64,000 bases of DNA, taken from NCBI GenBank assembly GCA_037783415.1, contig JAZGTN010000006.1, positions 2,604,001-2,668,000 of the forward strand, given 5' to 3'. The position numbers and the translations under genes were made by a program. This DNA is from Leptasterias polaris (Eukaryota; Echinodermata; Asteroidea; Forcipulatida; Asteriidae). This document shows, one piece after another, positions 47,405 through 60,059 of this stretch. The notes under the pieces are model-generated. The model was given only the letters and a program-made list of their open reading frames with translations, was not told the origin of the DNA and did no database searches. Positions within the stretch are counted from its first letter, which is position 1. Each line of letters starts with the position of its first letter.

Positions 47405-47747
47405 ATATGGTATATTTATATTGCGCCATGTCTGTCATAAATGACTCTCCTGGCGCCGAATGTTTCTAATGTCACTGGGCCATTTTTGTGTCATTCCTTT
47501 AACCATCTCAGCTCCCTGGGGAGTATACAGCCTGTGCTGCCAAATATGTAGCGCATCAAGCTAAATCAATCACAAGAACCATCTCTGCCCTCACAGGTAC
47601 CCATTTACTCCTGGGTGATGAGAAGCAATTATAGTTAAGTGTCTTGCTCAAGGACACAAGTGTCACGACCGGGACTCGAACCCACACTCTGCTGATCAGA
47701 AACACCAGAGCTTGGATCCGGTGCTCTTATCCGCTCGGCCACGACAC
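47405..47747 (-). repeat. tRNA-Leu-derived SINE, second copy
   Basis: It shares the body and tRNA-like head of the 21016-21376 copy: AACCATCTCAGCTCCCTGGG, CACAAGTGTCACGACCGGGA and CCGCTCGGCCACGACAC. The tail end is more diverged (ATTTATATTGCGCC). Confidence 0.7.
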
Positions 47748-48322
47748 GCTAGAGATAACCAGGTGGAGATTCCGAACGGTGTGTGAGAAGGAACCAGAAT
47801 ATACAAAACCTTGAGTATATACAAGGTGAGCCACTTGTTAAATATTTTGGTAATCAATGTTCCAATTGAAAAGTGAACATTTATAGTTATTAAAATAAGT
47901 TTAAAATAACAACAATTTTTTCTTTAAATAAGCACGAATTGTGGAATTACTTATTGGATTAATTTATTTTAACAGAACAAAAACAATTTCAAGGAAGGAT
48001 TATATGTATTATTTTCCCTATTAATTTGCTTTTGTTTCAAGTTATTTGGATAACATGGAATGAACATTAAAATAACAATAATATTTTTACAAATGTTAAC
48101 AGTTAATAAAAGCTTGATTTCCATAAAAGGTAGTAATAAATTTGACCAGAATTAACACATTGTTGATCGTAAGTAATATTTAAAATAAAGCATTTGATTA
48201 AAGAGGTTCAAATACAATTTTATTTACATGTACAAAGTGTATGTCAAATGTTATCAAGAGGCAATGAACTACTTTAAAATCACGTGTAGGAAATTACGAC
48301 ATGACAGTGGACAGTGTGATTC

Positions 48323-48911
48323 TCAGAAGCCATATGGAAGCATGTCGAAGTTTTCGACTTGGACACGCTTGGTGTAAACCACTCGATGAAACTTCTTTTC
48401 TTCTTTGGTTTCGATGTTCATCGTGTTCTTATTTCTTGTTATCTTATAAGGGTCAACGACTTCAACTTTTTGAGGACCAATATTGTGGACCATTTGAAAC
48501 ATTCTATCAAAGTTCACGATTGACTGGTTGCGATAATTTAATGTAATACCGCGGACTTTACAGAAAGTCGTAAGCATAATTTTTAGTTCCACCGGACACA
48601 AATGACGAAATATGGTTGTCTGAATCAATTTCGTTGGTAAGTTCGCCCAAATAATCTCCAATGTCTGGTTCCCACTCTCCCTCTTGGCTGACGAAAATCA
48701 CACTGTCAGTGTCGTAATACAGTATCCTACGATCTAGACCCTCTAACAGTTTGTAAAGTTTGAGCCTAGCCAGTGCCGTTGTGTAGGCGGCGATGATCAC
48801 GTTTGTGCGACCAGACGGCTCGACGAACTCTTCGGTATTCTGCCACTGAATTTCAACCATTTTCTCTGAGACAAAATTGGCGCCGTTGAACTCGATATTA
48901 TCGCTGCTCAT
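48323..48911 (-). pseudogene. protein-primed type DNA polymerase B fragment (Polinton-like)
   Basis: Only the C-terminal part of a family B DNA polymerase is left. Motif C reads YYDTDSV, preceded by VIIAAYTTALARLKLY and followed by GDYLGELTNEID and VSGGTKNYAY, a pattern seen in Polinton/Maverick-type polymerases. A one-base frameshift near 48570 separates it from CKVRGITLNYRNQ and the terminal VENFDMLPYGF. The exonuclease domain, motif A and companion genes are missing. An adintovirus-like origin is equally possible. Confidence 0.7.
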
Positions 48912-49289
48912 GTCATGTGTTTGTTTCTATGCTAGGACCCAGAATCCTGGTCCATTTTGACACGGGAGATTTTAGAGGGTACATTGAAAGAAATGGCAAT
49001 ATAAAGCTGAAAGAGTTGAATAAATTAATATTAGATGCATTGAAGAAAAAAAAATCTCACATCAACGACAGATTAGCAATCAAACAATTTGAAAAATGGG
49101 ACCTCTTTTACACATTTTGTTTTTTGTATACGGTCATAGCACAAGTTTCGTTGCTTTTAAAAGCATAGTCTGGCTACCATGTTTACACACCATTATGACA
49201 ACAGATTATTAAAAGAAGGAAAACCAAATACACTGTAAATATTAAAACCCTGTTTTGTTTTTGCGTGATATTTTGCAATACATAATAAC

Positions 49290-52200
49290 TAATACTTTAA
49301 CAGCCCTCATTGGAGTGGTCTTACTGTACTTAACCAATTGATGGTGCACATTTTGTAACAACTTTACCTCTATGGATGATTACAAAATCATCAAAACAAA
49401 AAACCCCAAACATGGGGTCTTATCCATCTTATCTCTCAATACCACCTGGAAACAACACACTAAAAACTCCCAGGTCAAAACTGACCCGGATGCGGGTCTG
49501 AGTCCCGTGGGGGCCTGACCCATTTCTGGGTCGGTATGACCCAGAATATGTGTCAGAAATGACCCATCAGAAAGTGGTCAACTGACGCAGAATCCAAACA
49601 AAAATAAAAAATGTTGACCAGTTCTGGGTCAGGTTACCTGATGGGACCTTCCGGAATCTGGGTAAATTCTGACTGAATTTTTGTTTTGAGCGCATACCTT
49701 AGTTTTTTGGCAAGCCTTTATTCGTTCAACTTGTTTGAATGAGTGATTCGTACACTGACGCTGGGGCGGATGCTTTGTGTACGTTTTCTACTATTCATCA
49801 AAGTCTTAGCCTCAGGGTTAAGCATTCGTAGAAAAATAAGTTGTCACCGGCTATCTGAAATAATTGCTATGTTTCAGTAATGCGAAAAATACTCATGCTT
49901 GATTAATTAAAAACGAGTAGAATTTATACGTGAATGAAAGCAAAATAGGATTTACGTCTTCTACAGGATTGGTACAGCTGACCAAAACAATTAAATAGTC
50001 GTAGACAGTGTTCATGTATATCGGTAAAGGGTGTGTACAACATTGGTAATTGCCAAAGACCTGTATCCACACTAACTTTACATACATGGAATAACCAACC
50101 TGTGAAGTCTAAGCTCAATCGGTCTTCGGAGTCATGAGAAAACAGTGGAAAACCCCATTATATGTTTTTTTTTTTTCAAACATCGGGTTTTATCCTGCAT
50201 GATAAAGACTATTGTTTTACTCATTTCCTAAAAACTATGGCATTTCAAGCAAAACTATTTCAAGGGAAGTTTTCCACCATGACCATCTTTAAACCATGTA
50301 AGTTATGCGCAAATCTGTGAACGTTTATATTTTCAATCTTACCAATGTTGTACACACCCTTTAAGTGTGATCAACCAAATAGGCCTACATGAAATAACAA
50401 ACTTGTGAAAATTTGAGCTTAACCCGTTTTTTGAGTCGGTAAAATCATGTAAACAACGTTGTTCTTAATTTAGTGGTTGTAAGCTGTTACGTTTTGTAGG
50501 TTTTTAGATACAGTTTTTACGAATATATTATGACATCATTTCAGAGGGACATATTTCACAAGGGGGAAAAGGGTTTGTAGTATAAACTTCATAATCAGCA
50601 AGCTTTCAGACAAAATTTAAACTATTATGTTTTATCCTTATTACCTGAAGTTTAGAGTTTATAAATATCTACTTACGAGGAAAATATGGAAAATAGCCAT
50701 CGCGCTTGAAGTGACGAAAGAGTTATATTTTACACAAGGTGACATTTTGCAAGAACAACGAAACAAATCAACGGATTTCGACAATTTTGCTGGCGTAAGG
50801 GAACACATAATAAACTGTTTGTTCTGAGAACGACGTTCCCATTCAACGTCTCAATCATAATTATACAGGTATCCCAAATAATGTGTTGTTATAATGTATT
50901 ATTTGTATGAAAAGTAGGGCCTATGTAGTGGAACTGGATCATTGCTATCGGTTGGGGATAAGGATGGTCAAAAGGGCTCCCAACCCTCTACCGTCGCTTT
51001 TTACACAAGTGTAGCCCTAAATAGCGAGAGAAGTTTTGCCGGAAACGCACGACCAGGAGAGCGTACAGAAACGGGTTTAGTGTTGAGTTGCACCAAAGCA
51101 AGTAGTTCACGATTTCCCAGGTCAGATCGCTGATGCAGTCTTCGCAGAATGCCACCAGGATTGAAGTGACGTGAAACGGGAGCCACGTCGCCACGAAGAC
51201 ACCGACAATGACCGACAGGGTTACCGCTGCCTTACGGTGCCTCTGCAGCTCTCGTGCTCGCCGGGTTTGAGGGGGAGCGCTAGAGTTTGTGTCTCTCTTA
51301 TGTTTTACCTCTTGTTTACCTCTACATTTACTGTCCGTCTTCTCAGTGACCCGTTCCCTTCCGATTTCTTGAGCAGTTCCAACCGGAGGAAGCTGTTGGT
51401 CAGAATTGAAAATGATCGCTATCTCGTCTATCCCTCTATCGTATCCTGCATTGCACCGGGCTTCTTGGATATCAAGTTGCATTGGTTTTCCCGTGTCTTC
51501 ATCTTTCTCCTCAGAATGATTTGGTTCGCAGATGACGTCAGTAGTCTGTTCTCTTTCTGCATTTGATTTTTGTATGGTGGACAGAAAACGTAAGGTCACT
51601 TTTTGCAATGCTGCGTCCCCGCTGCTGGCAGGGAGTGAAATCTCGCGTGAAGGGCGGTGACTTCGGAACTGCCCCCTTGACCGCCGCTTGATGTTGATGT
51701 ACACCTTTGCATTCAAGTAAATAATCGCTAGAAGGGGGATTAAGAACTCTACGGCAAGTTGAAATCCAACGAAGGGGCCGTTCTCAAACGGTTCAAGCTC
51801 GCAATCTTCGGAGTAGTCCACATTTCCGTCTCCAAACAACGGGCCCCACGCAAAGGTTACAAGAAAATAAAACACCGTATAGACGATCCACACAGTTACG
51901 CACATGACAGTGGCCTGTTTGTGTGTTTGGAATGTACCGTAGGCAAGTTTCTTGGTGACAAGCCAGTATCGATCGAGACTGATGAAGATAATAGTCAAGA
52001 CTGTTACATTGGTGCAAGTGTAGTCCAATACCAACCATATTTGGCACGGGATCTTTCCAAAAGGCCACGACCCAATAACAACCCATATGGAATTGAGGGG
52101 GATTGAAACCGCCCCAACGATCAAATCACATATTGATAGGTTGAGGATGAAGGTATTGGCAACCGTCAATCTGATGCGGTTGTCGGTGGTAAACGCTATC

Positions 52201-55200
52201 GTGACGAAAATGTTACCGCAGACTGTCACGATGCTGATGAGGCCGAGCGTGATTGCAATAGGTATCTTCCTCTCGAAGCAAAGAAACGGCTCGTCTTTGC
52301 TGCACGAATCCTCGGTAAGGTTACCATTCTCCATCAGGAACGATGCGTTGCTTGGTGTCTCCATCAATAGTGCGTGTTGTGCACAGTAAACTGACACGTC
52401 TTCCTTCTTGGACAACTTTAGCCAAGAGTCAAACAAATCCCGTGTATCGGTCTAAAGTCGCATGTCTCTCAGATCACGTTGTGCATTCACATTTATATGA
52501 ATACGGCCTGCCAATATAACGGCTTACAGTCGGCACGACCGCTGTGATGATAAGTCTGCAAGCTCGTGATTGGATGGAATACTGCATACAAATAAATAAA
52601 TTAACTAAAAGTCCACGGTTTATATAGTGAACATGAAGAATGAGCATCAACGGTGATAGAGAGGCGGTTTGCCCCCACTGTTTTATAATCACACGACTGC
52701 ATGCACCGAGAGCTAATTGATTCTGAGGATTGCGATTATTTATCCATTTTTTAATGGTTGTACAACATTCCCTGTCATAAATGCTCTCTTCGAGACTCCG
52801 TGCAAACTGATTATTATATTATTAGATTAAATTATTTCGCCCCAGTTTTCAAAATAATTGAGAATCACGAGGTTGCTCTTTCCATGTTCTTTCTCAAGTT
52901 GATTATGCAAACATTGCGACTTCCCAGGCCTTACGCACCTCATATTGATGGGATTGTGTGGTCGTTGCTGTTGCTGCTGCATTGTTGTTGTTTTTTCATT
53001 ATCGTAGTATATAAAACCTTTTGACATATTTTGTGTATATATAGGGATTAACAACGTATCAGAGTATCTGCGTTTTCCAGAGTACGGTAATTTTTGACAA
53101 AAACAGTTGTAAACATTTTCTCAATATCAGATCATTAAAAACTGATCTCTTTTTCTAAATTATTACTCAGAAGGTCATCTTATTGTAGCAATCTGAAGGC
53201 CGAAAAGGTACCGTGGTTGTTTCTTAATTTAGGTCATTTTCTAAACAAAACAAAACACCAAAAACCCAACGCTCTGTGAGAGGGTATTTCCAAGTTAGAT
53301 GGCATTGCACTCAAAAGCACTGTCGCCAAAGTGGACAACTGAAAAGAGAATTATTATTTAAAATTCAACGGCAATATAATTATATACGAATATGAAAAAG
53401 CTTGGCTATTCAGACAATTAAAACAAAACATAAACAGCGAAATTCGTTGGTTTCCGCAGTGTGCCGCTCGGTAAAGACAACATTGCACGATGCGTGTATA
53501 ACAGTGAAGGAAAGAACATCCGACTCGCATAGTTCGGACTTTATTATGAATCTTTGCGCAAAGATCACCAAACGGCTCAAATGGTGATCAGATTTCGCGG
53601 CTGTGATTGGTCAATGAGAAATGGGCGGGGCTTAATGGATCGGTGTATAGACTCATTGATTGGAAAGTCTTGTAGATAGCCAGCTGGGTTTACATTAAAA
53701 ACAAATCTGAAAATGGTTTTATTAAACGCGGGTTTGCGAACAACAATGAACTGCGGTGATCCTTTCTTGTTTCCTTTTCTTTCTTTGTTCTCATATACCT
53801 TTTTAGATTTTTGTCTCTCAGTGACAAAGTACAGGATTTTATTGAGTTTGGCAGCTCAATAACTAAAAATTTATCACACTCAGTTCCAATGCCCCAGAGA
53901 GATACTTTAATCTCAAATAAACTGTCTAGTCAGGAAATCAAAACACCGAATAACTGTAATTGTCTATTTTGGTTGCTGCAATACAAATATAAGTACATTA
54001 TTAAGCGTGCATTCCCCCTTCTTCTACTTAAATTGGGACCACATAATTCGATGAAAAGTAAACCTACGCAGGTTGGTTGATTGGTCTGTTTTAATGAAAT
54101 CTGTAGAGGTCCGAGATTAATTTTCTTGAAAAGTAGAGGGTGGAAGAGAATTTAATCTTCCAAAGCCGCGGACGTATTACCGGTTAACAAACGAAGGATC
54201 CTGTTTTCTCCGAACGATGTACTTCAAGCACATACTATATTATTATTACTCACTCCTCGTTTGAAGATTTTCCTGAAACTCGTCGTGCAAAAAATATAAT
54301 ATATACATATATACAATTATTGCGGGATGCATGTTGGTGCAATGTCTCCGAATGTAATCACCAAGTAAAATCTGGACTATTCCATTTCAAGAGGCGAATC
54401 TGAGAGAAATGAGAAAGGTGGATTTCACAGAGTGGTTCTGCGGCAATGCACGAACGAAATTATGCTTAATTATTTTAAATTTGTAATTATAAAAAACAAG
54501 GCTAGTGGTAAGAGGAAACGCTCACCAGCTTGTATTTGGAGAAAGGAGTAACATCAGATTAAAATTAGGGGTCATTGGTACGCGTTTATAGATCATTTTT
54601 AAATTTCTCCCTTCACAGTTGACTTGCAAAATGTTAACGCTATAATGATGATGACAAATAGCTCACGATAGTAAAAATTGTAATTTTCTTTCATCTTGAT
54701 GATACTGTCAAAAACTAATGCTTCATTAGCAATTAATCAGTGCGAGCATTTGATGTCGGGTAGCCTTCGAAAATTATTGTGTTCATTTTAACCCGAATAA
54801 AAAAAAATGATCATAAAAGTTACCGGAAGCCGTTAACATGGAGGCACTACAAAACGTTGTTCCCTATAGGGACTTATCGCTTCTGGAATTGAAATACGTT
54901 ATTCAATGACAATATTAACGTATTACAGCGACGACATTTCTACGTATATTAAACCTTTAGGGTATCTTTTGAAATTTAATCTCGATTATATAGTAATTTA
55001 CTGCAAGAGTATTTACATAAACTTGCAGCAAACCCAGGCAGATGAGGGATTAGAATTAAGGGGAAACCGACACTGTGAGTTTTCGAAACAGTTTCCGTTT
55101 ATGATAATTTGGTTGACTTTGTCTTAAAATACAAAACCTTATTATAAATATTATTATTATCACTATTATTTATTTTGCAGTGGTGATAATACAGTTTTAA

Positions 55201-55600
55201 ATGGCCAAGCCCCTTCGTATTAATTTGAAGGATGTTTGTCTATATAATCGTTGTTGTATTATTATTTTTTTTACTTTTGGTGAACACTAGCGTGCATCAT
55301 CCGTAAACTTTAAAATAAAACAGACGGCTTCGAAAAGTTGTTTTCAAGACTCGGTTATTAGACTGGCGTCTTCCAATAATTGATATGAATTGTGTGATAG
55401 CTTATAGGTCCACGGTTCCTAGCCTCTGCATATTTTGCATCGGTGCCTTTTTCTGCACACCCTCCTTCCACCAAAGATCGTCCCCGCATCACTCTAAAAA
55501 CCGTCTGACCCGGATTCGATTCCCGTGGGGCCTGACCCATTGTTTGATCAGTGTGACACGGAAACTGTGCCAAACTGACCCAGAAATTGGTCAAACTTAA
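49290..55600. repeat. segmental duplication unit D
   Basis: Same order as A and B: GACCC repeat near 49440-49570, 3' flank, intact receptor copy 3, upstream region, distal segment with CCGTTAAC, and a right edge with GACCCGGATTCGATTCCCGTG. It lacks the retroelement found in B, so it shows the pre-insertion state. Limits are approximate. Confidence 0.75.
50988..52364 (-). CDS. histamine H3/H4-like aminergic GPCR, copy 3 (intact)
   Basis: Intronless receptor of 458 residues from the ATG at 52364 (METPSN). The motifs are those of copy 1: TM3 Asp (WLVLDYTC), DRY, TM5 EFLIP, and NPFLY in TM7. Differences from copy 1 include TWLPF instead of TWFPF in TM6, CTNVTV instead of CTTVSV after the TM3 Asp, and one residue fewer in the third extracellular loop (CEDCIS). 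These lie near the expected ligand pocket, so copy 3 could differ in ligand response. No frameshift or stop is present. Confidence 0.87.
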   Translation of the reverse strand: METPSNASFLMENGNLTEDSCSKDEPFLCFERKIPIAITLGLISIVTVCGNIFVTIAFTTDNRIRLTVANTFILNLSICDLIVGAVSIPLNSIWVVIGSWPFGKIPCQIWLVLDYTCTNVTVLTIIFISLDRYWLVTKKLAYGTFQTHKQATVMCVTVWIVYTVFYFLVTFAWGPLFGDGNVDYSEDCELEPFENGPFVGFQLAVEFLIPLLAIIYLNAKVYINIKRRSRGQFRSHRPSREISLPASSGDAALQKVTLRFLSTIQKSNAEREQTTDVICEPNHSEEKDEDTGKPMQLDIQEARCNAGYDRGIDEIAIIFNSDQQLPPVGTAQEIGRERVTEKTDSKCRGKQEVKHKRDTNSSAPPQTRRARELQRHRKAAVTLSVIVGVFVATWLPFHVTSILVAFCEDCISDLTWEIVNYLLWCNSTLNPFLYALLVVRFRQNFSRYLGLHLCKKRR

Positions 55601-56744
55601 ACAGAATCTGAGCTAACACCACATTCTTTTATCTTCCCGGTCAGCCTGACCTGGAAACGGGCTCGAAACGGAATGTGCCCGAATTTTCAAATGAATAATC
55701 CTTTCGAATTCAGAAATATGCTGTCTCCTTAATGACCTACAGGAGCTAGAAGACAACTTTGCTCTCGTCGCTTTCGGAAATAGGTAAACTGCAAAAGCTG
55801 GGGTGTTAAAGTTGACATCATGGGTTGTCACATATAGATACCGAAAAAAGAAACAATTTACACTCATGTGAATTTCTGAACCGCTGGCAAAGACCTAGCA
55901 ATAATAAGTATAGTATAGGGGGAACCCAAAACGTATTAGGAAAGCACACGGTGGGTGGATTTTGGCTTCTATCTAATTGAATTCCCATGTAGACCCGATT
56001 CAAATTAAACACGGTGCAAATTGAATTGCTCTTTACATACGGATGTGGTGGTTGCCATCAGATAGAAGACTTAACTGACGTTGCATAGCAGATTTTCGCC
56101 TTTTTATTTCCTTTTTAAAATGTGATCACTGAACAAATTTGACAGGACTGGTGATGCTGTAAACGAAGCTATAAAAACGTTCGCATAATGCCACGCACGA
56201 TGCGCACAACAGATGTAACGCAGCTAACTGATGGACGTCGGGTCGTCCCAACAATAAATAATTTTTTGTTTAAAGGGACACACCGGTTACCTGTTCACGT
56301 AATTTAGTCATGTAGAATCAAAGACAATTATTTCTAGATGGTTTTTATATTTTTTGTATACAAAAATATCACGTAATTAACGAGAAATGACCGAAAAAAA
56401 CAAAAGCGTCAAAGGTCACCGTATACGCTTAACCAGCCGTTGCAAGTGTCAAATTTACGGGATACATTCTGTGCAATGTTGCAAGTAGACTGGTGCTCTG
56501 TTTACGGTGTTTTACCACGACAAGGCATTAGGATCCAGTCCACGTTATCCATCTGGAAGTGTGTATAAACAATGGACACAGAAACCAGTCAACTCGCCCC
56601 CAGCAAACTCGCCAATGATTACAAAGTCCCCCCAAAAGACCCCAACTACAAAGTCGCCCCCTATCAAAGTCGCCCCCTTACACACAAACTCGTCCCCTCT
56701 CAAAGTCGCCCCTCACAAAGGAATGTAACAAATTGGTGTGATTG

Positions 56745-57085
56745 GACTTCAGGGGAACGAAAGCTATCTTGAGGGAACAAAAGCTATCTTGAGGGAACGA
56801 AAGAGGAATTCTGGGGAACAAAATCTCATTGCGAGAGAACGAAAGCGTATTTTTAGGGAGCGTAAGCATACTTCGGGTGAATGAAAGTATATTTCGGGCA
56901 ACAAAATTCAAATTCGTATTTCGAGGAATCGAAAGCTTTTTTTTATTGTACGAAATCTGCTTTCGAGGGAAACAAAGCGTATTTCAGGGAAGGAAAGCAT
57001 ATTTATAGCGAAAGAAAGTATATTTCTTGCGAACAAAATCATATTTCGAGGAAACGAATGCGTATCTTCAGGGAATTTTGTGTGT
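56745..57085. repeat. degenerate 21-bp tandem repeat, about 15 units
   Basis: Units resemble GGGAACGAAAGCGTATTTCGA and alternate between GAACGAAA and GAACAAAA. The period of 21 makes a 7-residue cycle in open frames (for example LSFxRNx on minus), so local ORFs are repeat by-products. Confidence 0.75.
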
Positions 57086-57807
57086 CGAGAATGCAATAGA
57101 AATTTCGAGTGAGTTTTTTTTCTTCCACCTTTTAATTTTTAATTTCTTTTTCACCTGTCCCTTCAGGGGCTCCTTTTTTTTTTTCTTTTTTTTCGGGGGC
57201 TCGTTTTTATTTGAATTGTTTGTCACAATTTTTGTTTAAACTAATCGTACCGTCAATATAAAAGTGGTATTCCTATTTATTGACATAAATCTTATTTAAT
57301 TACCAAGAAATTCGGTACAAATCGGGTCAAGGAACGTACACAGAGCATTGGAATGTTGCGATTTTGAAACAACGGATTCGATCAGCGAGGTGTACCGACT
57401 AGAAAGCCGCCAAAACGACAACGTAGTTAGTGGTCTGGCTCCCTACCCCTTCCACATGTTCCAGACAGCTATATGCTTCCAGACAGCTATATCTTTTGGC
57501 TAGTGGGTTTCCGTCGCGCTGTAGCACTGCCGAGGAGATACTCATGCTTGCAAGCGACACGACTGCCCCTGTGTTACGGGTAGTAGTCCCCACGCTGTGC
57601 ACTGTAAGACACGCTTTCGTTGCTCGGACTCTCTGAAATAAAATCTTATGTCCGACTTTTTGTATTATTTACAACTTGTATCCATAATTTGAATACGTAT
57701 TTTTGTGTGTCAAATACTCATGAATTCTTGTTAAAAAACAGAGTTGAATTCGGTGCAGTAATTAATTTTTATACGGCTGGAAGTAAAACTAACTCCGAAG
57801 ATCACGA

Positions 57808-57843
57808 GGGTTATCCGAACCAAAAAAGTGGTTCGGATAACCC
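57808..57843. repeat. perfect hairpin, 15-bp stem
   Basis: GGGTTATCCGAACCA and TGGTTCGGATAACCC are separated by AAAAAG. It lies inside the 56274-57999 element. Confidence 0.9.
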
Positions 57844-58199
57844 ATGTGACCTTCGTTTTTTGAAAAATGCTCAAAAAATAAATGACCAAAATTGATGGTT
57901 TCTTTTAGGAACCGTTCTTCTCCATTCCTGGAAGACCTTTGGAGTCATGTTTTAGTCTATTTTGTAGCCAAAATAGCCCAACGAAGCCGGTGTGTCCCTT
58001 TAATTATCACTTTATCGCTGGCAGAATTTGTTCATGCAATACCTTTTTTTGAAAGCTTTTAACTTCATCGAATCTATAACGACATTAAATCAAAAATGTA
58101 GGGTCAAATTTAATGTATCTATTTCAACATGCCACCAACTCGGTTTTACAAGGCACGTCTTAACCCCAGACTAAGTTGCGTAATGACGATTGGGTTTTT

Positions 58200-58570
58200 T
58201 GTTTGTTTTTTAAAAGTTTTTTTTAAGGGAAACTGCCTATACCTCACAAGGCCGGACGGCCACTTCAAGGTGAGGGATAGGCACTGATTTGAGCTATCGA
58301 CCCAAATCAACTATCACCAGGGGCACGTTGCCACCTACTCCTGGGGCTGAAACAGGGTGACCTCCTTCACAGTCCGTAAGGTATAGACATGGGTATCATC
58401 CACTAGGAGCCAAGTGTACTGGGCTCCTAGCATTTCCTTTCCAACTTTTTACGAACAATTTATAGTTAAGTGCTTTGATTATTTCTGTGGGTTTTGTATA
58501 TACATGTAGGCTAATGCGGACATTCGAGCCCACGCTCTGCTGCTGACAACATCTGAGCTTGTGCCTAATT
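58200..58570 (-). repeat. decayed relative of the tRNA-Leu SINE
   Basis: Parts resemble the SINE bodies at 21 kb and 47 kb: TATAGTTAAGTGCTTTG, then ATTCGAGCCCACGCTCTGCTG and a TGAGCTT stretch. The tRNA-like head is no longer complete. Confidence 0.45.
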
Positions 58571-58635
58571 TCAAGCCGCAGCTTCCCGGCTGTGGAAAAC
58601 CTATTGCCGTAACACCATGGAAGCTAAACACTCGG

Positions 58636-58768
58636 TCGGTTTCACAAAGCACTAAGATTCGTCTTAAGATGATTTGCAGTTACCATAGTAACATGTTTTG
58701 CGACATCACACTTTGCTTATAGCAATTAAGATTGGTTTGCAATCTTGAGTCTTTGTGAAATCGAGCCC
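58636..58768. mobile_element. short MITE, 133 bp
   Basis: Ends TCGGTTTCACAAAG and CTTTGTGAAATCGAGCCC form an imperfect inverted repeat. Inside, ACTAAGATT.CGTCTTAAG-type and CAATCTTGAGT motifs are also inverted. Confidence 0.5.
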
Positions 58769-59278
58769 AACTGCTTTTCAAAAACAGACTCAAGACCCAT
58801 TTATTTTTGTAATCTTGGCATAATTATACGCTTTTTGTTGTATTATGTTAATTTGTATCTGTATCAATGATGCACTGTTTGTTTGCATCTATATTTATGT
58901 AGCCTAGACTGAAAGCTATGTATAGACGCCCGATCTTTGAGGTCGCTTTAAAATTGCCTGTATAATTATTATGTATGTGTGTATCTGTTTGTCACATTTT
59001 GTTTACCCATCAGGTAATGCACAAACCAGTTACAATTGTTGGGGCCCAACATGCATTATTACCCATTTGCGTCATGAAAGCACCGGCCTGCACGGTAAAT
59101 CCACGTACAAATTTAAACTCCATGATCTTGAGGGGTACGCTGCAAAAACTGGGTTGTTAACAGCGACACAAGGTAGGGTGTTATCACATAGATACCCCCA
59201 AAAGTGTAAAAAGAAAAATCTACATATAGTTGGTGTTAAAATAACACTTAAATAACACAAATTTCTGTCAATGTATTT

Positions 59279-59859
59279 GGCCAAGTAAAAAACAAAAGAG
59301 TTTCTCGTCCGGACTTTTTCAAAAAAGGAGGAGGCAGGGCGTTAGGCCTACTATTTACTATTTTTCAATTTTTAGTTATTTTTTTCCAAGATGGCCGCCA
59401 TGCTAAATATGGCTGGCCAAGGTATATTTATTCATAGACATTGTGCTATTTGAGTATACTGATGCAATTTATGACAAAACAAATGATTTGTAAGACCCTT
59501 CACTGCAGAATCGCAGCACCATCACCTTCGACAACAGTTGCTGTCCGCTCTGAAAAGAACGCCCAGCTGGGTTTGGTGCCAAGACACTGATGATATAAAA
59601 TGAGAAAGATGGGAATTCTTGAGGCAAAGCTGCTATTTTGGCCCATCTAATTGGATTCAGGAGATTTTTAAATATCAGAGATGCCACTCAGCTTTAAATC
59701 TTCAAAAAAATCTGATTTAAGATTTATTTTTTATTCATTTTTTTCTTTTTCTTTTTCTTAATTTTTTCTGAAAATAGTAAATAGTAAAAAAAAAAAGGAG
59801 GCGGCGGCCAAAAAGGAGGCGGGCGGGGACGAGAAACTCTTTTGTTTTTTTACATGGCC
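59279..59859. mobile_element. Harbinger/Tourist-like MITE, 581 bp, second copy
   Basis: Starts GGCCAAGTAAAAAACAAAAG, ends with AAAAAACAAAAG...-type inverted sequence and ATGGCC. Flanks are TTT on both sides. Internal blocks match the 16696-17245 element read in reverse (AAGACCCTTCACTGCAGAATC, TGGGCCAAAATAGCAGC on the other strand). Confidence 0.8.
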
Positions 59860-59950
59860 TTTTACATGATGTTAATTTTGATGTGAAAACACCGTGGTGT
59901 CATTTTAAACACCACAGTTTTTGCAGTGTGTATAAAATATGCATCTTTGA

Positions 59951-60055
59951 TCGGGACCCAATTTCATATTAAGCACAAATCATGCATACCAGATAGCTTA
60001 CCAGAAAATACCTGTTTTTAGCATGCACCATCTATGACTGGGGGCCTATCCTTCC
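59951..60055. mobile_element. half copy of the GGGCCCAATTTCAT MITE
   Basis: GGGACCCAATTTCATATTAAGC, CAGATAGCTTACCAG and CCATCTATGACTGG follow the left half of the family. The right end is absent. Confidence 0.5.
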
Positions 60056-60059
60056 CATT

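Larger units (their letters stand above)
56274..57999. mobile_element. TTAA-target DNA transposon, non-autonomous, 1.73 kb
   Basis: TTAA flanks both ends (56270-56273 and 58000-58003). The ends AGGGACACACCGG and CCGGTGTGTCCCT are exact inverted repeats. TTAA plus such ends fits piggyBac or Kolobok groups. The interior has CTCGCCCCC-type repeats (56590-56720), a 21-bp degenerate tandem repeat and a strong hairpin, but no transposase I can recognise. Confidence 0.75.

Noticed and set aside
48917..49168. Lysine-rich 83-codon ORF next to the polymerase fragment
   Set aside because: Opposite strand, no recognised motif, in AT-rich sequence; probably chance.
57399..57636. Possible transposase ORFs within the TTAA element
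   Set aside because: Two overlapping short ORFs on opposite strands with no recognisable catalytic motif.
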